64,000 bases of DNA from Mesorhizobium loti CJ3sym (GCF_000472785.1 NZ_AXAL01000013.1:1-64000); one strand, 5' to 3'. Numbered from the stretch's first letter, positions 1 to 8,712 are shown. Notes: generated by a model from the letters alone, not told the origin. Numbers and translations are program-made.

Positions 1-2
1 CG

Positions 3-281
3 AAGGCCTTCGCCAGAGCCTGCCGCAAGCTCGGGCTCAAGCACGTGCGCACAAAGCCATATACGCCAAAAACCAACGGCAAGGCCGAACGCTTCATTCA
101 GACCGCCCTGCGGGAGTGGGCTTATGCCGTCGCCTATCCGACCTCAGATAGCCGTGCAGCCGAGCTTCCAGTCTGGCTTCACAGATACAATTGGCATCGT
201 CCGCACGGCAGCCTAAAGTCACTAACACCAATCAGCCGCCTCGGCTGGACCGAGGACAACCTGTTGAGGCTCCACATCTAG
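3..281 (+). CDS. IS481-family transposase, C-terminal part (partial at window edge)
   Basis: The reading frame is open from the window edge to the stop at 281, giving about 92 residues of the C-terminal DDE integrase core. The segment PYTPKTNGKAERFIQ followed by HRYNWHRPHGSL and then ISRLG..NLLRLH is the characteristic tail of IS481 transposases; the E of KAERF is the expected last acidic residue of the DDE triad. The N-terminal HTH and the first two acidic residues lie outside the window. I could not recognise a right terminal inverted repeat between the stop and the next gene, so whether the element is complete cannot be judged. Confidence 0.85.
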   Translation, partial: KAFARACRKLGLKHVRTKPYTPKTNGKAERFIQTALREWAYAVAYPTSDSRAAELPVWLHRYNWHRPHGSLKSLTPISRLGWTEDNLLRLHI

Positions 282-290
282 GTGAGTATG

Positions 291-1340
291 TCAGCCGATC
301 GAGATCGGCAGCTTGGCCGCTGAACTCTCGAAGGCTGCATCGATCAACTTCTGCATGTCGGCGGCGCGCCGGAAGGATGGGTCGCCGTTCTCCCCGGCAT
401 CCAGCGCGTCGACAAAACGCTGGGCGTTGCGCTTGGCATCCGGCAGGCCCAGCTCTCGCCAGAGCTGAACATCGACGTCCTCTCCCAGGCACGCCGACAG
501 CCGCGCAGCCTTGCCATCGGTCTCGACCTTGAGCGCTCCTTTGGTGCCGTGCAAAGCCAGCGAAAGGTCATTGCCATGGCCGGTTGTGTAGCGGCTCGCC
601 ATGATTGTCGCCAGCGCGCCGGATGTCAGCCGTGCCGTCATCGCCACACTGTCATTGGCGTCGAGCACATAGTCGCCGATCCGTTCACCCTCGGCCTTCG
701 GAAACGTCACCAGATCAGCGTGCAGGCTGACAATATCCTGGGCCGCCCCATAGGTGGCGAAGTCCAGAATATGGATGCCGACATCACCCAGAACCCCGGT
801 CGAACCATGCTGGGTCGACAGGCGCCACAGCCACTTGTCCTCGACGCGCCAGTCGCCCCAGGATTTGCTGACCAGCCAGCTCTGCTTGTAGCTCGCCTCG
901 ACATGGCGCAGTTCGCCGATCGCGCCGGCCAACACCAGACGCCGTGCTTCCTGGATCGCCGGTGAATTGCGGTAGGTGAGATTGACCATGTTGACGAGGC
1001 CGGCTGCCTCGGCCGCTTCGGTCATGGCAAGCGCGTCGGCCTGGTTCGGCGCCAGTGGCTTTTCGCAAAAGACATGTTTTCCCGCGGCAAGCAGCGCCAG
1101 TGTCGTCGCCTTGTGCACACCGTCCGGCGTCGCGTTGATGGCCGCGTCGAAATCGCCCCAGGCGATCGCCGCTTCGAGGCTCTCGAAAGAAACGCCGATC
1201 TTGTTGGCAGCGGCAAACGCCGCCGCGCGGCCAGGCAGCTGATCGACACAGGCGACAATGCCGCAGCCAGGAACCTTTGCAAACTCTTCGATATGATGTC
1301 CGGCGATCCAGCCGGTGCCGAGCAAGAGCAGGCGATGCAT
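291..1340 (-). CDS. Gfo/Idh/MocA-family oxidoreductase, ThuB-like
   Basis: This 349-residue cytoplasmic NAD(P)-dependent sugar dehydrogenase starts with a Rossmann fold (LLLLGTGWIAGHH, residues 4-16). The family motif CEKPLAPNQ follows near residue 90, then the C-terminal alpha/beta domain that binds the sugar. It lies directly downstream of thuA, the same pairing as thuAB of rhizobial trehalose/maltitol catabolism, where ThuB is a 3-keto-sugar-forming dehydrogenase; that function is inferred from context. Its ATG overlaps a stop codon (TGATG) of a short ORF in the preceding repeat array rather than thuA itself. No sugar ABC transporter is seen nearby. It could act on another polyol or inositol-like substrate. 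Confidence 0.85.
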   Translation of the reverse strand: MHRLLLLGTGWIAGHHIEEFAKVPGCGIVACVDQLPGRAAAFAAANKIGVSFESLEAAIAWGDFDAAINATPDGVHKATTLALLAAGKHVFCEKPLAPNQADALAMTEAAEAAGLVNMVNLTYRNSPAIQEARRLVLAGAIGELRHVEASYKQSWLVSKSWGDWRVEDKWLWRLSTQHGSTGVLGDVGIHILDFATYGAAQDIVSLHADLVTFPKAEGERIGDYVLDANDSVAMTARLTSGALATIMASRYTTGHGNDLSLALHGTKGALKVETDGKAARLSACLGEDVDVQLWRELGLPDAKRNAQRFVDALDAGENGDPSFRRAADMQKLIDAAFESSAAKLPISIG

Positions 1341-1405
1341 CAGATCAGGTCCCCCATCAACTCAAGCCCCTCATCACTCAAGCCCCACCATCAACTCAAG
1401 CCCTT
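1338..1405 (-). repeat. Four tandem 17-bp units spanning the thuA/oxidoreductase junction, each with a TGATG overlap
   Basis: On the plus strand the units start at 1338, 1355, 1372 and 1389, each beginning CATCA and three of them continuing with CTCAAGCCC. Read on the coding (minus) strand, every unit gives a TGA whose last base is the A of an ATG. The thuA stop thus overlaps a 5-codon ORF (1391-1374), which overlaps a second (1374-1357), then a third (1357-1340), which overlaps the oxidoreductase start. G-rich stretches precede most of the ATGs. All of this is directly visible; a role in translational coupling is inference. Confidence 0.9.
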
Positions 1406-2176
1406 GTCGCCGTCGGCATGCAAGCGCAAGCCCTTCTGCACGATCTTCTCCTTGGCCTTGTCCGTCGGCACGTTCGGCGCATTGGTGATGCCGGACCATG
1501 CGGGCGCCGGGTTGTGCGCCCAGTGGACGGCATTGCGCAGCACCTGTTGCACGCCCTCATTGTGGTAGATCGGATAGGTCTCGTGGCCGGGCGAGAAATA
1601 GAAGATGCGGCCGGCGCCGCGCTGGTAGGTCAGCCCGGAGCGGAACACCTCGCCGCCCTCATACCAGGAGACGAACACCGTCTCCAGCGGCTCCGGCACC
1701 GCGAACGGCTCGCCATACATTTCCGTCTCGCCGATCTCCAGGCATTCGCCGATGCCTTGCGCGATCGGATGGTTGCGATTGATCGCCCAGACACGCTCGC
1801 GCTCGCCTGCCTCGCGCCATTTCAGCGAACAGGGCGTGCCCATCAGCCGCTTGAAGATCTTCGAATAATGGCCGGAATGGAGCACGATCAGTCCCATGCC
1901 TTCCCAGACGCGCTTCTGCACGCGCTCGACGATCTCGTCCTTGACCTCGCCATGCGCAGCATGGCCCCACCACAGAAGCACATCGGTGCCTGCCAGGCGC
2001 TTCTCGCTCAGGCCGTGCTCGGGTTCCTGCAAGGTGGCGGTGGTCGCCTCGATGCCCTTGTCCTGGTTGAGGGCAGCGGCAATCGTGCCATGCATGGTCA
2101 GGGGATAGAGGTCGCGCACGGCGGCATTGGTCTGCTCATGGACGTTCTCGCCCCAGACAACGGCTTTAACAGGCAT
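1391..2176 (-). CDS. thuA: ThuA-family protein (trehalose utilisation)
   Basis: This 261-residue ThuA-domain protein has a class I glutamine amidotransferase-like fold. It shows the conserved VVWGENVHEQT start, the LLWWGHAAHG and LIVLHSGHYSK motifs and a C-terminal FSPGHETYPIYHN. In Sinorhizobium ThuA works with the dehydrogenase ThuB in catabolism of trehalose, maltitol and related disaccharides. The start at 2176 is chosen because GGAGAGG sits just upstream and the protein then begins as known ThuA proteins do; an upstream in-frame extension of 11 residues is unlikely to be used. The stop codon lies inside a 17-bp tandem repeat array leading into the ThuB-like gene. Confidence 0.88.
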   Translation of the reverse strand: MPVKAVVWGENVHEQTNAAVRDLYPLTMHGTIAAALNQDKGIEATTATLQEPEHGLSEKRLAGTDVLLWWGHAAHGEVKDEIVERVQKRVWEGMGLIVLHSGHYSKIFKRLMGTPCSLKWREAGERERVWAINRNHPIAQGIGECLEIGETEMYGEPFAVPEPLETVFVSWYEGGEVFRSGLTYQRGAGRIFYFSPGHETYPIYHNEGVQQVLRNAVHWAHNPAPAWSGITNAPNVPTDKAKEKIVQKGLRLHADGDKGLS

Positions 2177-2254
2177 TTTTTCCTCTCCAAAGCGCTTTGA
2201 ATATCGCATCTGCTGAGGTCTTGGGAAGATACCTTCGACCAGAATTGCGGGAAA

Positions 2255-2485
2255 TCAGGGCTTGCGGGTTTTCTGGCCTGCCACGGTCTTGGCCTTGCCC
2301 GGCTTGGCGGGCGCGCCCGGAATGGCCGAGCCAGTGATCGACACTGGATCGCTGGCCGGGAAGGTATCCTCGAGGCCTTCCTCGAGTTCCTCTTCGGCGC
2401 TTGGCGCTTCGCGTTGCTCATGTTCGAGCGAGCGGACGGCGGGCGTCTTTTTCACCGGCGACTTCGGCGCGGATTTTGACGGCAT
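2255..2485 (-). CDS. Small conserved protein with EEGLEDTFPASDPVS motif
   Basis: This 76-residue hydrophilic protein has a Lys/Pro/Ser-rich N-terminus, a central acidic stretch (EEELEEGLEDTFPASDPVS) and a basic, Ala/Pro/Lys-rich tail. The acidic DTFPASDPVS motif recurs in short uncharacterised proteins of many alphaproteobacteria; its function is unknown to me. No signal peptide or membrane segment is seen. The start at 2485 follows GGGAGAAG and is preferred over an upstream in-frame codon at 2533. It lies downstream of soxG with a 60-bp gap and upstream of thuA, so it may share either transcript. Confidence 0.7.
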   Translation of the reverse strand: MPSKSAPKSPVKKTPAVRSLEHEQREAPSAEEELEEGLEDTFPASDPVSITGSAIPGAPAKPGKAKTVAGQKTRKP

Positions 2486-2545
2486 CGACACTTCTCCCTC
2501 GACTTGTTGCCGCACAACGGACGCGCGCGGCAAAACGTTCCTGGA

Positions 2546-3130
2546 TCAGACCGCCGCGTCGCGCGCTCCCTCGGAGAGGAAAGTAAAGACATAGTCCGAG
2601 AAGGAACGCCAGCACTCGACCCGGAAGGCGTTATCGGCCGTGCGCAACAACACGATCTCGGTCTTGCCGAGGATGGTGCGGGAGGCCGCGCCCACCGGGA
2701 AGGTTTCGAGCGACAGATCCTGCGGGCACCCTGAATTGATCGTTGCGGCCGCCCCCGTGCCAGCAACTGATATCGCGATGTTGCGATGCGAGATGCCAAC
2801 GGCCGAATGCAGGGCGGAAACCCCTGTGCAATCGGCGAGCGGATCGTTGCCAGCCTCATCGATGACAAGCCATTCATCGGGGCCGAGCCACAACGCAGTG
2901 CGCCCTGCCTTTAACGCCGAGGTTTTCGGCTTCTTCGGCAAGGTCAGCCCAAGCGCCTTCGAAAGCGCTGCGACCGAAGCTTCCGGCGCGCGCAGCGAGA
3001 TGCGCTCCGCCGGCGGCAGGATCTCGACCTTGACGCTCGGCGCCGTGGTGCTGCGCCCAATCAGAGCCGGACGGCGCTCGACCGACGGTGTTGCGACGGT
3101 TGTTGCTTTTTTCGCAGCAGCCTTAGCCAT
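2546..3130 (-). CDS. soxG: Sarcosine oxidase gamma subunit
   Basis: The 194-residue gamma subunit belongs to the heterotetrameric sarcosine oxidase, which oxidatively demethylates sarcosine to glycine and passes the one-carbon unit to tetrahydrofolate. The features GPDEWLVIDE, SHRNIAISVAG and the C-terminal FRVECWRSFSDYVFTFL are typical of the SoxG family, which resembles the GcvT fold. The Ala/Lys-rich first 15 residues look like a flexible extension. The ATG overlaps the end of soxA by 8 bp, indicating translational coupling. It is the last subunit gene of the operon. Confidence 0.9.
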   Translation of the reverse strand: MAKAAAKKATTVATPSVERRPALIGRSTTAPSVKVEILPPAERISLRAPEASVAALSKALGLTLPKKPKTSALKAGRTALWLGPDEWLVIDEAGNDPLADCTGVSALHSAVGISHRNIAISVAGTGAAATINSGCPQDLSLETFPVGAASRTILGKTEIVLLRTADNAFRVECWRSFSDYVFTFLSEGARDAAV

Positions 3131-6116
3131 TGAGGCGCCCTCCCGTCTCGTCGAAGAACACCATGCCGGTAACCTCCACTTCGATCACCCCGTTCGGCAT
3201 CGGCACGTAGAGCGTGTCGCCCATCCGGTCACGGCCGCCGGCGACCAGCGCCAGCGCGATCGAGCGGCCGCAATTTTCCGACCAGTAGCTTGAGGTGACA
3301 TGGCCGATCATCTTCATCGGGATCGCCTGCTGGGGATTCTCGACGATCTGCGCGCCCTCTTCCAGCACCACTTTCGGGTCCTTGGTCTTGAGACCAACCA
3401 GTTGCTTGCGGCCCTTGGCGACCAGATCCGGCCGCGCCATGCCGCGGATGCCGACGAAATCGGTCTTCTTTTTGCCGACCGCCCAGTCCAGTCCGGCATC
3501 GTTCGGCGTCACCGTGCCGTCCGTGTCCTGGCCGACGATGATATAACCCTTTTCGGCGCGCAGCACGTGCATCGCCTCGGTGCCATAGGCAACAGCACCG
3601 TGCTTCTGGCCCTCCGCCCACAGCGCTTCCCAGACGGCTCGGCCATAGTCGGCCGGCACGTTGACTTCGAAGCCGCGCTCGCCGGTAAACGACATACGGA
3701 ACAGCCGTGTCGGCACGCCGCAGATCTTGCCTTCGCGCACCGACATGTGCGGCAGCCCCTCATCGGACATATCGATGCCTTCGACCAGCGGCGCGATGAT
3801 GTCGCGCGACTTTGGCCCCTGCACCGCGATGACAGCCCATTGCTCGGTGATCGAGGTCAGCCAGACATTGAGATGCGGGAACTCGGTCTGGAGATAGTCC
3901 TCCATGTGGTTCATGACGCGCGGCGCACCGCCTGTCGTCGTCGTCACATGGAAACGGTCCGGCGTCAGCCTGCCGACGACGCCATCATCATAGATGAAGC
4001 CGTCCTCGCGCAGCATGATGCCATAGCGGCAACGGCCCGGCTCCAGCTTCTCCCACGGGTTGGTGTAGAGCAGTTCCATAAACTTGGCCGCGTCCGGCCC
4101 GACCACTTCGATCTTGCCCAGCGTCGAAGCATCGAACAGGCCGGCCTTGGTGCGAACCGCGACGCATTCGCGGTCGACCGCGGCATGCATGTCTTCGCCG
4201 CCCTTGGGGAAATACCAGGCTCGCTTCCACTGGCCGACATCCTCGAATACGGCACCTTGTGCCGCGGCCCAGGGATGGATCGCCGTCTTGCGTGTCGGAT
4301 CGAACAGCGGCCCGCGCGCATGGCTGACGATCGCGCCAAAGGTGACCGGCGTATAGGGCGCGCGGAAAGTGGTGAGGCCGACCTCGGGGATCGGCTTGCC
4401 CAGCGTCTCGGCGGCAATCGCCAGACCGTGCATGTTGGACGTCTTGCCCTGGTCGGTCGCCATGCCGTTGGTGGTGAAGCGCTTGACATGCTCGATCGAG
4501 CGCATGCCTTCATGCACCGCCTGGCGGATGTCCTTGGCGGTGACGTCGTTCTGGAAATCGACGAACGCCTTGACCGTCTTGTCCGGCCCGGCGCCGGGAG
4601 CCGCGCCCAGCATGCCGCGCGACCAGCTCTCCGAGGCATCGACCTTCGGCTTCGTACCCTTGGCGATCTTGGCGCCTGCATCCTTGGCCGCCTTGGCGCC
4701 AGCCGCATAGGCCTCGTCGACCGATGCCGACAGCCCGTCGGTGCCGTTGCAGGCGCCGACGGAAACACAATCCTGCGCATAGGTGCCCGGCACGAAGCGC
4801 TTGGTCTCGTCGTTGAAGGCGACCTTGCCGCGCGACTGCGAGAACAGATGCACCGATGGCGTCCAGCCGGCCGACATCAGGATCGCATCGACCGGGATGG
4901 TGCGTTCGCCGCCGCCATTCTTCGGCTGCACTGTCATCGACGACACCCGCAGCTTGCCACCGGCGCGGATCACCGCGCGGCCGAAATTGACCTCGATGCC
5001 GAGCGCCCTCGCCTCGTCGATCACCGGTCCGGTCGGATGGTCGCGCAGGTCGACGATTGCCGCCACATTGACACCGGCCTTCTTAAGGTCGATCGCTGCG
5101 GCATAGGCGGAATCATTGGCGGTGTAGACGCCGACATTCCTGCCGACCGCCACACCATAGTGGTTGAGGAAGGTGCGCGCTGCACCCGCCAGCATGATGC
5201 CCGGCCGGTCATTGTCGGCGAACACCATGTGGCGCTCGATGGCACCGGAAGCCAGCACCACGCGCTTGGCGCGGACCTGCCACAGCCGCTCACGCGGCAA
5301 GTCATGGCCGGGGGCCTTCAGATGATCGCTGACGCGCTCGACCAGGCCGACGAAATTCTGCGCATAGTAGCCAAACGCCGTCGTGCGCGACAGCACGCGA
5401 ACATTGTCCATGGCGCTCAGCTTGGCGATCGCCGCCTGCGCCCAGCCAAAACCGTCCTGGCCATCGATTTTCGCGCCGCTCTCGAAACGCAGGCTGCCGC
5501 CGAATTCGGCCTGCTCGTCGGCCAGGATGACAAGCACGCCGGTCTCAGCCGCCGCCAGTGCCGCCGCGATGCCGGCGGCACCGCCGCCCAGCACCAGCAC
5601 GTCGCAATGCGCGTAGCGGGAGGAATAATGGTCGGGATCAGGCTTGTCTGGAGAAACGCCAAGGCCGGCGGCTTCGCGGATCCTGGGCTCGTAAAGGCTC
5701 TTCCAGGCCGCCTTCGGCCACATGAAAGTCTTGTAGTAGAAGCCGGCCGAAAACATCGGCGACGCAATGTCGTTGACCGCGCCGACGTCGAAGGCCAGCG
5801 ACGGCCAGCGGTTCTGCGAGTTGGCGGCTAGCCCGTCATAAAGCTCCTGCACGGTGGCGCGCACATTCGGCGTCTTACGCGCATCGTCGCGCACGATCTG
5901 CACCAGCGCGTTGGGCTCTTCAACGCCGGCCGACAGGAAGCCGCGCGGCCGGTGGTACTTGAACGAGCGGCCGACCAGATGCACGCCGTTGGCGAGCAGC
6001 GCCGAAGCCAGCGTGTCGCCCTCGATGCCGGTATAGGACCGGCCATCGAAGCTGAACCCTGCCGTCTTGGCCTGCTTCAGGCGACCGGCGCTCGGGATAC
6101 GGAACGCGCCGCTCAT
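3123..6116 (-). CDS. soxA: Sarcosine oxidase alpha subunit
   Basis: The 997-residue alpha subunit has three visible parts. First is an N-terminal ferredoxin-like (Fer2_4) domain (about residues 15-100, with GRSFKYHRPRGF). Next is an NAD-binding pyridine-nucleotide oxidoreductase domain (GGGAAG at 177-182, second Rossmann motif near 330). Last is a C-terminal aminomethyltransferase (GcvT-like) domain from about residue 600, which receives the one-carbon unit on tetrahydrofolate. The length matches the family. It overlaps soxD by 4 bp upstream (ATGA) and soxG by 8 bp downstream. Confidence 0.96.
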   Translation of the reverse strand: MSGAFRIPSAGRLKQAKTAGFSFDGRSYTGIEGDTLASALLANGVHLVGRSFKYHRPRGFLSAGVEEPNALVQIVRDDARKTPNVRATVQELYDGLAANSQNRWPSLAFDVGAVNDIASPMFSAGFYYKTFMWPKAAWKSLYEPRIREAAGLGVSPDKPDPDHYSSRYAHCDVLVLGGGAAGIAAALAAAETGVLVILADEQAEFGGSLRFESGAKIDGQDGFGWAQAAIAKLSAMDNVRVLSRTTAFGYYAQNFVGLVERVSDHLKAPGHDLPRERLWQVRAKRVVLASGAIERHMVFADNDRPGIMLAGAARTFLNHYGVAVGRNVGVYTANDSAYAAAIDLKKAGVNVAAIVDLRDHPTGPVIDEARALGIEVNFGRAVIRAGGKLRVSSMTVQPKNGGGERTIPVDAILMSAGWTPSVHLFSQSRGKVAFNDETKRFVPGTYAQDCVSVGACNGTDGLSASVDEAYAAGAKAAKDAGAKIAKGTKPKVDASESWSRGMLGAAPGAGPDKTVKAFVDFQNDVTAKDIRQAVHEGMRSIEHVKRFTTNGMATDQGKTSNMHGLAIAAETLGKPIPEVGLTTFRAPYTPVTFGAIVSHARGPLFDPTRKTAIHPWAAAQGAVFEDVGQWKRAWYFPKGGEDMHAAVDRECVAVRTKAGLFDASTLGKIEVVGPDAAKFMELLYTNPWEKLEPGRCRYGIMLREDGFIYDDGVVGRLTPDRFHVTTTTGGAPRVMNHMEDYLQTEFPHLNVWLTSITEQWAVIAVQGPKSRDIIAPLVEGIDMSDEGLPHMSVREGKICGVPTRLFRMSFTGERGFEVNVPADYGRAVWEALWAEGQKHGAVAYGTEAMHVLRAEKGYIIVGQDTDGTVTPNDAGLDWAVGKKKTDFVGIRGMARPDLVAKGRKQLVGLKTKDPKVVLEEGAQIVENPQQAIPMKMIGHVTSSYWSENCGRSIALALVAGGRDRMGDTLYVPMPNGVIEVEVTGMVFFDETGGRLNG

Positions 6117-6409
6117 TTTGCAGCTCCCGGCAGCTTGGAGGGTTTCGGCTCGCCGGCCTTGTAGGTCATCACGAACTTGTCGGTGACGGTGTCGCGCACG
6201 GCATTGAAGAACCGCGCGCAGCCATGCATGTGCCGCCAGCGCTCATAGATGATGCCCTTGGGATTCGAGCGGATGAAGAAGAACTTTTCGAAGTCATCGT
6301 CGCTCTCGCCCGCAATATTGGCCGAGCGCGCAATATGCGCTTCGCCGGCGTTGCGGAATTCGAGCTCCGGGCGCTCTTCCTCACAATAGGGGCAGCGGAT
6401 CAGCAGCAT
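6113..6409 (-). CDS. soxD: Sarcosine oxidase delta subunit
   Basis: The 98-residue delta subunit of heterotetrameric sarcosine oxidase is the small zinc-binding subunit. The N-terminal CPYC (C6, C9) and the later RHMHGCARFF (H60/C64 region) supply the expected zinc ligands, and EFRNAGEAHI is a family signature. Translation ends in a 4-bp ATGA overlap with soxA. Upstream, a 109-bp gap separates it from an unexpected membrane-protein gene that sits between soxB and soxD. Confidence 0.95.
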   Translation of the reverse strand: MLLIRCPYCEEERPELEFRNAGEAHIARSANIAGESDDDFEKFFFIRSNPKGIIYERWRHMHGCARFFNAVRDTVTDKFVMTYKAGEPKPSKLPGAAK

Positions 6410-6518
6410 GTTTTTCCCCTCAACGGACTATCGCAGCAGCAGCTGACAAGCTCTCGACTAGGCCGGTCGACACTGAGATGACCCAGCTGCACGGCTGATA
6501 CGGAGTTTCGCATACAAG

Positions 6519-6872
6519 TCAATTTTCACTCCGCTCTTTCAATACAACCCTTGGGTTGTCGGTGACCAAAAACAAAAAGCGGAATAAGTCCCACGTATAC
6601 ATGTACCTATATCTAGGATCATCGAACACCCCCGCTAGATACATCATAGTTCCTGCCCTTGGCATTATGCCGAACCAGACCAATGAGATAAAAGCTGGAA
6701 ACACTATAAATGGCATTGCTGCCTGCAGAACATTTTGAAAGACCGAATTGCCGTGCCCGGAGAAGAAAATCAGACCGTTGATTCCCGCTGCCCCAAAAAA
6801 TGTTGCGAACCCTGCCGCACCGGCCCAGAGAAAGAAAACATTTTGTTTCCGGGTCATCTCGACCACAGCCAT
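6519..6872 (-). CDS. Unknown 117-aa membrane protein inserted between soxB and soxD
   Basis: This 117-residue protein has two or three hydrophobic segments (about residues 12-34, 48-70 and perhaps 95-105) and a charged C-terminus (VVLKERSEN). Its ATG shares one base with the soxB stop (TGATG), so it should be translated with soxB. The DNA is visibly AT-richer than the neighbours and uses codons such as TAT, TAC and ATA freely (for example around 6590-6660), which suggests recent acquisition. I do not recognise the family. Possible roles are membrane tethering or small-solute transport, but nothing in the sequence proves this. Confidence 0.7.
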   Translation of the reverse strand: MAVVEMTRKQNVFFLWAGAAGFATFFGAAGINGLIFFSGHGNSVFQNVLQAAMPFIVFPAFISLVWFGIMPRAGTMMYLAGVFDDPRYRYMYTWDLFRFLFLVTDNPRVVLKERSEN

Positions 6873-8125
6873 CAGTGCGCTACCGCCGCCGCTGCCGCCT
6901 CGTCGATGAGGCGGCCGGTGCGGAAGCGCTCGATGGTGAAGGGCGCGTTGATCGGATGCGGATCGTCCCTTGCAATGGTGTGGGCAAAGACATGGCCCGA
7001 GCCAGGTGTGGCCTTGAAGCCGCCCGTGCCCCAGCCGCAATTGACGTAGAGGCCGGGCACCGGCGTCTTGGCCAGGATCGGCGAACGATCCGGCGTGACG
7101 TCGACGATGCCGCCCCAGGACCGCAGCATTTTCATACGCGTGAAGATCGGGAACATCTCGCAGATGGCGTCCAGCGTATGCTGCAATATGTGCAGGCCGC
7201 CGGTCTGCGAATAGGAGACATACTGGTCAGTGCCAGCGCCGATCACCAGCTCGCCCTTGTCGGACTGCGAGATATAAGCGTGCACGGTGTTCGACATCAC
7301 CACACAAGGCACGACCGGCTTGACCGGCTCCGACACCAGCGCCTGCAGCGGATAGCTTTCCAGCGGCATGCGCACACCGGCCATGTTCATGATGACCGAG
7401 GAATGCCCGGCGGCCACCACGCCGACCTTCTTGGCGCCGATGAAGCCACGCGTCGTATCGACGCCCATGACGGCGCCGTTCGGTGCGCGCTTGACGCCGG
7501 TGACCTCGCAATTCTGGATGATGTGGACGCCGCGCGCCGAAGCGCCACGCGCATAGCCCCAGGCCACCGCGTCATGGCGCGCCGTACCGCCGCGTCGCTG
7601 CAGGGCAGCACCGACGACCGGATAGCGCGCCTCTTTGGAAATGTTGAGCGGCGGGCAGAATTCCTTCGCCTGTTCCGGCGACAGCCATTCATTGTCGATG
7701 CCGTTCAACCGGTTGGCATGAACGTGGCGCTTCAGCACCTGGATGTCATGCACATTGTGCGCCAGCATCATGACGCCGCGCGCCGAATACATGACGTTGT
7801 AGTTGAGTTCCTGGGAGAGCCCATCCCACAGCTTCAGTGCGTGGTCGTAAATCCCGGCGCTCTCGTCATAGAGATAGTTGGAGCGGATGATTGTGGTGTT
7901 GCGGCCGGTGTTGCCGCCGCCGAGCCAGCCCTTTTCCAGCACCGCGACATTGGTGATGCCGTGCACGGTGGCGAGATAATAGGCGGTGGCCAGGCCATGG
8001 CCGCCGGCGCCGACGATGATGACGTCGTATTCTTTCTTGGGCTCAGGTGAGGACCATTGTTCCTCCCAGCCCTTGTGGCCGCGCATGGCCTCCCGGGCGA
8101 TGGCGAATACCGAATATTTTTTCAA
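6872..8125 (-). CDS. soxB: Sarcosine oxidase beta subunit
   Basis: The 417-residue beta subunit oxidises sarcosine at its FAD site and carries covalently bound FMN. The dinucleotide-binding motif VIIVGAGGHGLATAYYLA lies near residues 35-52. The segment QRRGGTARHDAVAWGYA contains the His expected to bind FMN. The start is taken as TTG at 8125 because GGGAGG precedes it at good spacing and the protein then begins KKYSVFAIAREA with the usual family length; ATG codons further upstream would add a non-homologous extension. It is the first gene of the sox operon. Confidence 0.93.
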   Translation of the reverse strand: MKKYSVFAIAREAMRGHKGWEEQWSSPEPKKEYDVIIVGAGGHGLATAYYLATVHGITNVAVLEKGWLGGGNTGRNTTIIRSNYLYDESAGIYDHALKLWDGLSQELNYNVMYSARGVMMLAHNVHDIQVLKRHVHANRLNGIDNEWLSPEQAKEFCPPLNISKEARYPVVGAALQRRGGTARHDAVAWGYARGASARGVHIIQNCEVTGVKRAPNGAVMGVDTTRGFIGAKKVGVVAAGHSSVIMNMAGVRMPLESYPLQALVSEPVKPVVPCVVMSNTVHAYISQSDKGELVIGAGTDQYVSYSQTGGLHILQHTLDAICEMFPIFTRMKMLRSWGGIVDVTPDRSPILAKTPVPGLYVNCGWGTGGFKATPGSGHVFAHTIARDDPHPINAPFTIERFRTGRLIDEAAAAAVAH

Positions 8126-8207
8126 CGTCCTGGCCTCCCGCCGAAAAGGTCTCGCAAATGGCATCGGGGCGTTCACTCGGCCCCGGCGCGCGAGGTGTAT
8201 CACTAGC

Positions 8208-8235
8208 GAAACAGCGCTTCCACCCTTGCGCTGTT
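8208..8235 (-). promoter_or_regulatory. Inverted repeat in the sox operon leader
   Basis: Arms AAACAGCGC (8208-8216) and GCGCTGTTT (8227-8235) are exact complements around a 10-base spacer, about 85 bp upstream of the soxB start. There is no T-run, so it is not a terminator. An operator or leader hairpin is possible; the regulator is unknown. Confidence 0.4.
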
Positions 8236-8343
8236 TGCGACGGCGCTTGCCGTTTTGCGCCGCGGTGGAAAAGGACGCACTTGGGCTGGCTCCCATGAGG
8301 GCCTTCAGCCACATTGCCTGTCGCGAAATTCTGGAGGACGGCT

Positions 8344-8712
8344 ATGGACAATGCCTGGTGGAATCTGACGTTGCGCTTCCTGCTGGAACTTGCCGCCTTG
8401 CTCGGTCTCGGCGTCGCCGGCTGGAACCTCTCCGAGGGATGGTGGCGTTGGATCCTCGCTCTGTCCTTGCCGCTCATTGCAGCCGCGCTGTGGGGTACTT
8501 TTGCGGTGCTCAATGACCCGAGCCGGTCGGGCCGCGCACCGGTGCCTGTGCCGGGCACGGTAAGACTGGCGCTGGAACTGATCATCCTGTTCGGCGGCGC
8601 TGCCGGATTCTATGCCGCGGGTTACACAACCACGGGCCTCATCGTCGCCCTGCTCATCGCCATCAGCTACGCATTTTCGCTCGACCGGCTGGGTTGGCTG
8701 CTAAAGCAATAG
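8344..8712 (+). CDS. YrdB-like (DUF2568) membrane protein
   Basis: This 122-residue integral membrane protein has four predicted hydrophobic helices (about residues 8-25, 33-55, 74-95 and 98-115). The segments LRFLLELAALLGLG, LNDPSRSG and a C-terminal helix fit the YrdB/DUF2568 family, whose function is unknown. The start at 8344 is supported by GGAGG ten bases upstream. It is divergent from soxB and probably monocistronic. No catalytic motif is evident. Confidence 0.75.
   Translation: MDNAWWNLTLRFLLELAALLGLGVAGWNLSEGWWRWILALSLPLIAAALWGTFAVLNDPSRSGRAPVPVPGTVRLALELIILFGGAAGFYAAGYTTTGLIVALLIAISYAFSLDRLGWLLKQ

Noticed and set aside
3300..5831. Very long open frame on the plus strand opposite soxA
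   Set aside because: It mirrors the codon structure of soxA, is Arg/His-rich with no family features, and has no RBS. It is an antisense shadow typical of high-GC genes.
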